From Litoditis marina (Eukaryota; Nematoda; Chromadorea; Rhabditida; Rhabditidae), in the NCBI GenBank assembly GCA_964036275.1, contig OZ038437.1, positions 18,210,859-18,274,858 on the forward strand: a stretch of DNA of 64,000 bases, written 5' to 3'. This document shows, piece by piece, positions 46,901 through 64,000 of this stretch; position 1 is the first letter of the stretch; every line of letters starts with the position of its first letter. The position numbers and the translations under genes are program-made. Below the pieces are notes generated by a model. It ran no database searches and was not told the origin of the DNA. It saw nothing but the letters and a program-made list of their open reading frames with translations.

Positions 46901-49900
46901 AAGGCGGCAATAGGGTCAAACGTATATAACGTTCTTTTGAGATGCTTCCCACGATTTCATCGCGGAGGTCTGTCTTCGGACAGACTCATTACTTCTCAAA
47001 TGCCCCCCCCCCCCCTCCGTCGAGGTTTTCACTTTTTCGGTGGGGGAGTGTTGCGAATAGGAATTATTCGCAATTACTGTATGTCGTTTACGCTCGTGTA
47101 CGCTGTTTACAGCGAAGCGCGCAGCTTGCAAATTCCCTATCACGCCCCGCCCACTCGCTCCGTTTAGTCATCACTCTTGCATGATGCAAGGACCGGAGGA
47201 TGTCGATCGTATCTAGAACCGTAAAACGTACAATACATATAAAATCATAGAATAAACCCGTAGCGCTCTAATCGTACTAAATCGCGTAATTCTCTGTCAT
47301 CATATAATTCGTATTGAGATCGTAATGGACGGGTGGTAGTTCTAATCGTATTCTAAGTTCATATATTGCGGGTTGATTTGAGTCCCAACATTCTCAGCGT
47401 TTACCTCCCATCTTCGGGTATTCTAATTCCTTTGAGTCTTTCTCATTCCTCTCCCCATTGCATATATCTTTCTTACGTTGTTATGTGTTTGCCTTAAACG
47501 GATAAACCAATATATAATTACTTGTTCGTGTTTGAGAATTCTGCTGTGTTAAGCAACAATGTTTCTCTCTCTGAATTATTCGTGTCGTAACATCATATTA
47601 TGCTTACGGAGTCGTGGAACAGGGTCGGAACACAACATTGATTAAAAGGTTAACATATCTATAACACTCCGCGTGGCAGTAACTCGTAGACCTAGAATAG
47701 GCAATATTATCACCTTTGCGACACCGATCGCGAATGAACATTCTATTCCAACTCACCCTATCTGGTCTTCTCGCGTCTCCGGGTACCGTATACACCACGG
47801 TAGTCTGTTGTCCATTGACTCCGCCCACCGAGGCGACGGAGACACGCCCACTCTCGCTTCCCACGCCGATCAGCTGTTCGTTCGGACTCACGAGCAGCTG
47901 GAAATACACGGGTCAAAGGTCATACGTTTTCGCAACGGAAATGCTTCAGTTGCGACGTAAACAACTATGATGTAAACGCAAACATTCAACATTCTTGAAC
48001 CAACAGAATATAGCACATTCGAGTATTCCAAGATTGTACTTGAGCGATTTGAACTAAAGATCAGTCAAACACCAAAGAAATCACTAATCGCGCGGAGCGC
48101 GAAGCGCTCTGCGTGAGTTGTCTTTGGTTTGGCCATTGCGGACTCGTTTTTTCCTTTTAATTAACAAAAATCTTCAAACATATTCTTTTTTTGAAAACTA
48201 AAAAGAGAGAACGTTAGAGAATCACGAATTGAACATTGTGTGAAAATTTCAGCCAAATCGGATTATTTTCGCCTGAGTTATGGTTTCGTGTCGTTGTTGA
48301 AAAGTTCCGCCGTAATTCGTCCCTCGTCCCTCGTCCCTCCTCCCTCCTCCCTCACGGAATTCTGTCCGCATCGTAGTGGAAAAACTACTGAACCAATTTG
48401 GCTGAAATTTGAAACATCTATTCTATGGCAAAAGTTAGCTCGTCGCGCCAAGTATGAAATGTATATGTAATCTCTGGCGCCGGGCGCGGGCGCCAATAGG
48501 CGCCAAAAACGACTATTGGAAAAACTATCGAACCGATTTAGCTGAAATTTGAAACATGAGTTCTAATGCAAAATTTAGCATGTCGCGCCAAATATGAGAT
48601 GTATAGCTCCTCATTGGCGCCGGGCGCGGGCGCCAATAGGCGCCAAAAACCACTATTGGAAAAACTACCGAACCGATTTAGCTGAAATTTGAAACATGAG
48701 TTATAATGCAAAAGTTAGCCCGTCGCGCCAAATCTGAGAGGAATACATCACCATTGGCGCCCGGCGCTGGCGCCAATAGGCGCCAAAAACGGCAAAACAC
48801 TATTTATCATCAACTAAAATGTTGAACACTAATAGAAATTGAATAATTTGTTGGAAAGTGTGAAAGTCTTTTTCCAAAACTGTAATTTTTCTTCTGGCGC
48901 TCGAAAAGGCGCCAGATGGCGCCAAAACCCAAACTCACGACAGCGTCAATGGAATCGTCTGAAATTCGGTACACTAAATAACTATCACATGGCAAGTAAG
49001 ATGCTCAATCTGAAAATCAAAAAAAGTTCTGTTGGCATTGTGCGCTGGCGCCAATTGGCGCCAAAGTTGGAAAAATATCAGTTATCGTCAATCAAACTGT
49101 TTCAAGTTAACAGATATTGAATATTCCAATGTGAAATAAAGATCCACAAATTCAAAATCGAATTTTATCGTCTGGCTCGGAACAGACGCCAAATGGCGCC
49201 AAAACAAAAACACACGAAACTGACAATTGAATAGTTTGAATATTGCTCCAATCAGTAATTGACACATGTAGTGTGTACTGGTAGCTCACAAACCTAGAAA
49301 ATTTCGTTTCGTTCTGGCGCCAGACGCGTGTGTCAATTGACGCAGGAATGAAAAAAAATTTCAACGAAGGTTTTTGATGTGGTATTGGAAATAATGGCTA
49401 TATTGTAAGTGAGTTGGTGTCTCTAATTGTAGATTGGTCAATGGCGCCAATCCCCATCGCTTATCGCCGCTAAAAGCGGTGTACATGTCAATCGGAACGT
49501 TTAGCATTTTTGTTCAGTTGTTGATAGTCACAGAGCCAGTAACCTGCGTTATATTACAACATCAGCAATTTTATGGTCTGCATTCGGCTTCGTGCACACA
49601 CAAAACTGAGATTTCTATAATAATATAATGAGTTCACAAGATTCACTCTGTAAATAGGCAACATATGAAGTTGTAGGAGTACAACTAGCAAAAAAAGGAC
49701 AATTAGTAAAAAGTGGGGGAACCAACAAATGTGTGAGTTGTGTTTGGTTCGACCTCGATATCAGCAAAAAGTGAACGATACGAATTGCTGTGATACTGTA
49801 GCAGAAGTATTCTGCAAAAATAGAACAATACAAATGTTGCACAATGGTTCACAACGCACGCATGTCGTCAAAGCACACACACATGAAATACCCTTCGGCA

Positions 49901-51055
49901 ATTTCTGAAATATCATGCGGGCTTCGTGAACCATTGTGCAACATTTGTATTGTTCTATTTTTGCAGAATACTTCTGCTACAGTATCACAGCAATTCGTAT
50001 TGTTCACTTTTTGCTGATATCGAGGTCGAACCAAACACAACTCACACATTTGTTGGTTCCCCCACTTTTTACTAATCACTATTGTAATGTAACTACTAAT
50101 CCCGATACACACTATTCAACCACCTTCAACATTCGTGAAAGTGCATTAGAACATAGAGAGATAGCCCAGCCCCAATGTGAACACTGGTTCACGTGTGTCA
50201 CGTGAGCTCCCTTTTCCCTACTAGTAAAACCGGAAAACACCACTAACCGTATTGACAGTCCCATCCTTGGCGACAAATACGTCCACCGGGGGTAGGTTAG
50301 TGGGCGTGGCCAGCCGGCTTTTCTGTCGATATCTCGAGAAGACGTAGACCGAACCGGAAGTAGTGGCCAATACCAGATTTCGCGGAGACGCCGTTACACA
50401 CGTGAACTGAAATAGGGGGATATAAGATAATGTCATACACCAGCAAGGTTGTCCGAATAGTTAGAAAAGTTAGAAAAACAGACTACTTTTCAGCCGAAAA
50501 CATGCGAATCGGTCTACTTTTTTGGGAAAATCCAAAATTTTCACGTATTAACATATTAAAACGGATTACTTTTTGTTGCCTAGTCGGACCTTACAGTTGT
50601 ATGGATAATGTACTTTGATCTTTGATCTGAGTTTGTAGTTTGATCTCCAATCAAGACAGATTTTTTGCAAGTGGACTGGAACCACCGACGAATTTTGGTA
50701 TCGTTTCTCGAAATATAAGCGTTAACATAAACTTCAAGTTGAAAATGTTGTTTGCGTTCATGTACTCCAACCTTCAACGTGATGCTAGAAGTGAGAGCGC
50801 AGCCCAATAACTACAATTTTACCACAAGAACATGAAAACTTTTACAATAACCCCAAAAAAATGATTCTTTGCTGTACTAACCTTTACCCGTTTCGAGGTA
50901 CTTGCCGGAAAACTTAAATCATCGAGGGAGGTCAACTCGACCAAGAACCATTCCGGTGAGAAGGGGGCGGAGTCCGAGGGGGCGGGGTCAGCCGAGGAGG
51001 CGGAGCCTGAAGGGGGCGGAGTCTGACCGGCTGTTGTAACGTCATCCTCTAACAT
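29074..51055 (-). CDS. hps-5: HPS5 homologue (BLOC-2 subunit) with C-terminal RING-like zinc finger, 1192 aa
   Basis: Twenty-eight exons, minus strand: 51055-50882, 50406-50248, 47897-47757, 42242-42159, 41862-41692, 41233-41079, 40452-40382, 39642-39552, 39202-39111, 38727-38594, 38320-38216, 37816-37654, 37084-36940, 36673-36538, 35859-35764, 35494-35339, 35138-35037, 34854-34761, 34366-34238, 33567-33420, 33169-33096, 32893-32768, 31918-31772, 31326-31148, 30879-30718, 30427-30270, 29906-29830, 29183-29074. All phases join and the total is 3579 nt. The first 400 residues form a beta-propeller like human HPS5: ELTSLDDL, VTALAWAGDSKSLIVGHASG, EVVQLDW, then MGACF, SRPNGRMWEANAVG and THQF, matching the human order. 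HPS5 with HPS3 and HPS6 forms BLOC-2, which sends cargo to lysosome-related organelles (gut granules in worms). The middle is acidic and Ser/Pro-rich. CTQC (about 843) and LCPRC (about 903) could form a zinc site. The last 60 residues read CPLC, then SCGHAYHSSC, then CVAC, a RING-H2-like pattern I do not recall in human HPS5. Exon 1 could be longer 5'; its frame stays open to the TTTCCAG at 51085. Confidence 0.9.
33895..34064 (+). mobile_element. hAT-type MITE family A, copy 2
   Basis: Ends CATACACCAGCAAGG and TTACTGGTGTATG. Flanked by GCAACAAG (33887-33894) and GCAACAAA (34065-34072), a 7/8 match. In an hps-5 intron. Confidence 0.88.
34869..34950. repeat. GA microsatellite
   Basis: Long AGAG run in an hps-5 intron, next to exon 18 (34854-34761). 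On the transcript it is a pyrimidine (CTCT) tract just upstream of that exon's acceptor. Confidence 0.88.
36318..36489 (-). mobile_element. hAT-type MITE family A, copy 3 (inverted)
   Basis: Opposite orientation: begins CATATACCAGTAAGGTTCGA and ends TTGCTGGTGTATG. Flanks CTTAGGAG and CTTAGGTT share six bases of a decayed 8-bp duplication. In an hps-5 intron. Confidence 0.82.
37497..37616. mobile_element. MITE family B, copy 4
   Basis: Full-length 120-bp palindrome, ends AGAAGGACGATTATGTGGTC and its inverse. In the intron between hps-5 exons 12 and 13. Confidence 0.85.
39930..40156. mobile_element. hAT-type MITE (TIR CAGGGGTGACCA)
   Basis: Inverted ends CAGGGGTGACCA and TGGTCACCCCTG, typical of hAT elements. 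Flanked by GTTCAGTC (39922-39929) and GTTCAGTG (40157-40164), a 7/8 match of 8 bp. Contains a run of about 16 G at 39967-39982. In the intron between hps-5 exons 7 and 8. Confidence 0.83.
42256..42466. mobile_element. MITE with TTAAAGGAGACCGGA ends
   Basis: About 211 bp with ends TTAAAGGAGACCGGA and TCCGGTCTCCTTTAA. Its left end is only 13 bp from the acceptor of hps-5 exon 4 (42243-42244), so it has replaced the natural upstream part of that splice site. Confidence 0.78.
42719..43393 (+). repeat. 5' LTR
   Basis: 675 bp, TG...CA ends, same as the 3' LTR by eye. Contains several TCGTA motifs. Confidence 0.93.
43394..43407 (+). other. Primer binding site complementary to tRNA-Gly
   Basis: TGGTGCATCGGCCG, 14 nt complementary to the conserved 3' end of tRNA-Gly(GCC) with its CCA, immediately after the 5' LTR. 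Confidence 0.85.
47039..47048 (+). other. Polypurine tract
   Basis: GGTGGGGGAG directly before the 3' LTR; expected primer for plus-strand synthesis. Confidence 0.75.
47049..47723 (+). repeat. 3' LTR
   Basis: 675 bp, apparently identical to the 5' LTR, followed by the CCGAT target duplication. Confidence 0.93.
48085..48790. repeat. GGCGCC-rich minisatellite with GCGC palindrome head
   Basis: Starts with ATCGCGCGGAGCGCGAAGCG. From 48378 three units of about 140 bp follow (GGAAAAACT at 48378, 48518 and 48658). Each carries ACCGATTTAGCTGAAATTTG, CGTCGCGCCAA and GGCGCCGGGCGCGGGCGCCA. Degenerate GGCGCC motifs continue to about 49345. In the hps-5 intron between exons 2 and 3. Confidence 0.85.
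49703..50075. repeat. Long inverted repeat, 150-bp arms
   Basis: Left arm 49703-49852, right arm 49926-50075, loop 73 bp; the arms look identical when one is inverted. Ends TTAGTAAAAAGTGGGGGAAC. Its transcript would form a 150-bp double-stranded RNA hairpin. In the hps-5 intron between exons 2 and 3. Confidence 0.88.
50434..50603 (+). mobile_element. hAT-type MITE family A, copy 4
   Basis: Ends CATACACCAGCAAGG and TTACAGTTGTATG with a perfect 8-bp duplication GATAATGT (50426-50433, 50604-50611). In hps-5 intron 1, 28 bp from the acceptor of exon 2. Confidence 0.9.
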
Positions 51056-52036
51056 CTGGGATTGGCATCTAATCGATAATGGACCTGGAAACGGTTTATT
51101 TTATCTAATTGACGATTGTACACAAGATAGGTCAATTTTCTTGTTTTCAGGTTTGAAAGAGGACTTTGGAGCAGTTTTCTACTTTTTTTTCGTGATCAAG
51201 AGGCAAATATTCAATGCGAAAGTACAAAGACGCCCCAAAAGCCGAGAAAACTAGAAAATCGACAACAATCTTGCCTTTAGACACAATTGCGAATAGAAAA
51301 CAAAACATGAGATTAGAAGAATAGAAATGACATGCGAAGGCACAAAAATGAGCACATGACTAGTATAAATTGTAGACCGGATGAAATTATGAGCAGAATA
51401 GAAAGACAATCAAGGCTCTTTGAGCAAAAGAAGAAGAGCTATAATCACAAGATAACTTATGAGAAGATTGAAGAAAATAATTGATGTTTAGCAAATAAAC
51501 TACTTGGCTACTATTGAAAGAAGAGAAATCAAGCAGTCCAACTTTTCACAATACGAGATGAAGAAACATGAAAAATTAGCCAGAAACGAGCAGATTTAGG
51601 CAGAATAAGTCGAATAATATAAAATGATGAGCAGTGCAGCGGCAATCCCGGGTGAATCTGTATCTGTAAAAGACTAAAATAATGTCTGCCAACAATGAAC
51701 CCACTCTAACTCTAACCCCTCTATTTGGTTCACGTAAAGTGTTGATGTGGAAATAACAAAGAACTTTGACGTTGAAGAAATCAAATTTTAGCAGTAAATC
51801 AAACCATTTGTTGACCAATCAATAAATACGGAAATACGTGCCCGAATCAAGGTATTCTCGGAGTGAGTGGAGAAATCGCTAAAAAATAATATTGATTACA
51901 TATACTGGCTATTAAACTAATGTTAAGTGTACTAATCAACAAACTAATGTTGTTTTGAACAACAGAATCATACCAAGATAGTTCTAAAAGGGAAAAAGCT
52001 TGAACTGACCTAGCTCGATCAAATAAGTAAATAACT
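51056..52036. other. Intergenic region between Kelch gene and hps-5
   Basis: About 980 bp with the hps-5 leader at its left end (acceptor TTTCCAG at 51085-51091, then a short upstream ATG frame out of phase with the main start). The rest is AT-rich with no recognisable exon. The gap is too long for a typical SL2-spaced operon, so hps-5 probably has its own promoter here. Confidence 0.5.
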
Positions 52037-62218
<10,182 letters not shown>

Positions 62219-63113
62219 AATACGGGACAAACCTTAAAATGAATACATTATATTATAAATAAATGCCAGGAAGAGAAATAATTAAAATAAACACACTTTC
62301 TTTCTATTAACCGTACAAAATTGGTCAACATAGTAGAAACAGAAGCACAGTGGTACACAGTGATAATGAGTAGAAAAGCTAGATAAATAAGTGACATAAT
62401 CTACTACTGAGGAATTATGGGTATTCAAGAAGTATTCGAGATTGATCTCAATCTCCATATGAACTGAACAATAATGTGTAGTTAGTTGTTTAGTTTTCAG
62501 TTTTTCAGCAGCGTTTATTTGGTTTTTAGCAGGTAATTAAGGCCAGTTTCCCGAAGAACAACATGACAAGGTAACTAGACATGTATTAGAAAAGAAAGAA
62601 TGTCTAATAAGCTAATAAAACATATGATATAACATTTTACAACGAATATAAAAATTACAACCAGCCGAATCAATTTGATGCGCGTCCAGTCACAAAGCAC
62701 CTACGCAGTCACGGAATGTCCGAGCTACAGTAACCGGCGTGTGGAAAATAACTTGTCCAAAAATTTCTGCTGTGTTAACAAGTTTTCTGAGCTATTCTTA
62801 CGAATTTTCATCATCAAACTGTTCTTAACTAGTAGTTGAAAACAAGCGTAACTACTTTTTGTACTTAACTTACCATATTCGAACCCGTAAACAGTTTTAT
62901 GAAACAGAAGCCCATTACACTTCAATAAAAAGTATTTATTGCGACAAGAAACTCTTTGGAGCTAGAAACAACATCATGCACTTACAAACACTGTACACAG
63001 TCACAAATCAATAAGTTATGGTTAACATACGATAAATTAGTAACCTAGCGATGCATATTTCACATTTAAAAGGATCTAAAAACTTTAAAATGAATCTAAC
63101 ACTACTATTATAC
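62219..63113. other. Intergenic region upstream of the Kelch gene
   Basis: About 900 bp, AT-rich. TTTATT near 62934 gives an AATAAA signal on the minus strand about 180 bp after the stop of the partial gene at 63.1 kb. No other feature is recognised; promoter elements of the Kelch gene presumably lie here. Confidence 0.4.
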
Positions 63114-63187
63114 CTATGCGTCTTCTTCGAGTATGCTTTCTTCTAAATATGGATCCAGGCTGACGACCAAATTCTTTGTGATGCAAT
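63114..63187 (-). CDS. Last exon of an unidentified minus-strand gene entering from the right
   Basis: A 74-nt exon follows a TTTTACAG acceptor at 63188 and ends at TAG. In the chosen frame it encodes CITKNLVVSLDP followed by the acidic tail YLEESILEEDA. An acidic C-terminus followed by a poly(A)-like signal about 180 bp on is plausible for a gene end. The other open frame (basic, RRKHTRRRR) could instead continue through a GTATAA donor. No upstream exon is visible between 63188 and the window edge, so the gene would lie mostly outside. I do not recognise the product. Confidence 0.35.
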
Positions 63188-63746
63188 CTGTAAAACAACA
63201 TTTATAGTATGCGGAAAACAAAAACGACAATTTTCACTACTTGTAGTTTGCTCTCCGTGTATTTTGGGAAGAAATGGAGAAATTTGATAAGTTAGACCCA
63301 TCACAGCTTGCCTTGGTCAACATTTCCTGTTTACTTTTTACTATACTGCACGATCTCAAAATAATGTCTTCAAAAAGTTGTCGTAACAAAATATAAATTG
63401 AACCCTAACAAAAATCATCGCATTTTCGAAAGTCTTTGCTATCTTCCTCACAGCTTATAGGCCTATATTCGACACTTTTACACACTTTAAACTGAGTTCT
63501 AATAAAGAAACAAGAGAACTCAGAGAACAGATCAAAATCAGTTATTCAATCACGCGTACGTATAGGAAACCAAGTGTCACAAAAGACAGATAAGATAAAG
63601 AAAGATAAGATATAGAGAGAAAAAGAGATAGAGTCAGAGAGACGAAGAAAGATAAGATAGAGAGAATTATCTTGGTTGCTCCAAGAAAACTCCTAGTTTC
63701 TCTATTAATTATCTTCAGTAAACTAGGCATTCTGGAAATTACAGTT
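63188..63746. other. Sequence right of the last exon, low-complexity patch
   Basis: No exon seen. A purine-rich low-complexity patch (AGAGAA/GATAAG type) runs about 63570-63665. The rest is AT-rich. Confidence 0.4.
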
Positions 63747-63961
63747 CATACACCGCCAAGGCCCCTCATAAAAGGGGGAGTCGCGAACAAATCCTTGTGA
63801 AAAGTAGGGGTCGCGAGCTGTTAACTAACGATTTTCATACAAAATCACCTATAATCGTACGGAAATTAGTTGGATGTCGCCATTTTGGGGGGTCGCGACA
63901 CGAAAAAACACGGAGGGGTCGCGAGCATTTTGAAGGATTAAGAGGCCCTTGGCGGTGTATG
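63747..63961. mobile_element. hAT-type MITE with 8-bp target duplication (TIR CATACACCGCCAAGG)
   Basis: A 215-bp element with terminal inverted repeats CATACACCGCCAAGG and CCTTGGCGGTGTATG. It is flanked by the perfect 8-bp direct repeat TTACAGTT (63739-63746 and 63962-63969), the target-duplication size of hAT transposons. The inside holds GGGGTCGCGA motifs in both orientations. No coding capacity, so it is non-autonomous. Confidence 0.88.
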
Positions 63962-64000
63962 TTACAGTTCTACTCAGAACGATTGACCAGCTACAAAAAC

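Larger units (their letters stand above)
42719..47723 (+). mobile_element. LTR retrotransposon-like element, non-autonomous, 5005 bp
   Basis: Two 675-bp direct LTRs (42719-43393, 47049-47723) begin TGTTGCG and end GCGACA. I see no difference between them. A perfect 5-bp target duplication CCGAT flanks the element (42714-42718, 47724-47728). Right after the 5' LTR, TGGTGCATCGGCCG complements the 3' end of tRNA-Gly and is the primer site. GGTGGGGGAG before the 3' LTR is the polypurine tract. The 3.66-kb inside has no frame over about 110 codons and no protease, reverse transcriptase or integrase motif, so it must be mobilised in trans. Small frames include 44308-44604 with a PPAY motif and a consensus-like CAG|GTATTA donor. 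It lies in the hps-5 intron between exons 3 and 4, opposite to the gene, and the right end is 33 bp from the donor of exon 3. Confidence 0.93.

Overview
The window looks like nuclear DNA of a rhabditid nematode close to Caenorhabditis. It is AT-rich. Coding sequence is cut into short exons, with acceptors of the TTTCAG or TTTCCAG type and donors GTGAGT or GTTAGT. Start codons sit just behind unpaired acceptors, as expected for spliced-leader trans-splicing, and one gene pair is 111 bp apart on the same strand, as in worm operons. No prokaryotic gene, CRISPR array or rRNA was seen. Most open frames in the window are chance frames in introns or low-complexity DNA; the real genes had to be built exon by exon.

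Five genes were assembled, all on the minus strand, and each has a total coding length divisible by three. From right to left they are: a six-blade Kelch protein of 329 aa (62218-52037, 9 exons); a 1192-aa HPS5 homologue of the BLOC-2 trafficking complex with an added C-terminal RING-like zinc finger (51055-29074, 28 exons); an 80-aa IER3IP1/Yos1 ER-Golgi membrane protein (26643-25882, 3 exons); MAEA/Gid9 of the CTLH E3 ubiquitin ligase (25770-20000, 11 exons, 393 aa); and a 233-aa membrane-anchored protein with a YccV-like (hemimethylated-DNA-binding) domain (18569-15338, 7 exons). The last exon of a sixth minus-strand gene is at about 63.1 kb. A weak plus-strand gene is at 1.4-2.6 kb.

The left 15 kb is mostly repeats: GA and AT microsatellites, three SINE-like copies with tRNA-type A and B boxes, and palindromic elements nested inside one another. 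Introns of the large genes carry most of the other mobile DNA. This includes a 5.0-kb LTR element with identical 675-bp LTRs, a tRNA-Gly primer site and a 5-bp target duplication but no visible polymerase. There are five copies of a 170-bp hAT-type MITE (several with perfect 8-bp target duplications), other MITE families, two long perfect-looking inverted repeats, and two minisatellite blocks.

The least ordinary signals are: a tandem array in a Kelch intron holding twelve TGACGTCA (CRE) octamers; strong enrichment of TCGTA in the LTR element; two roughly 2-kb intronic cassettes with the same three-part layout; repeated TACTGTA motifs in front of the YccV gene; and partial copies of exon ends, splice site included, lying in the introns next to many exons. 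All functions are inferred from sequence read by eye and remembered family features; no search was run.
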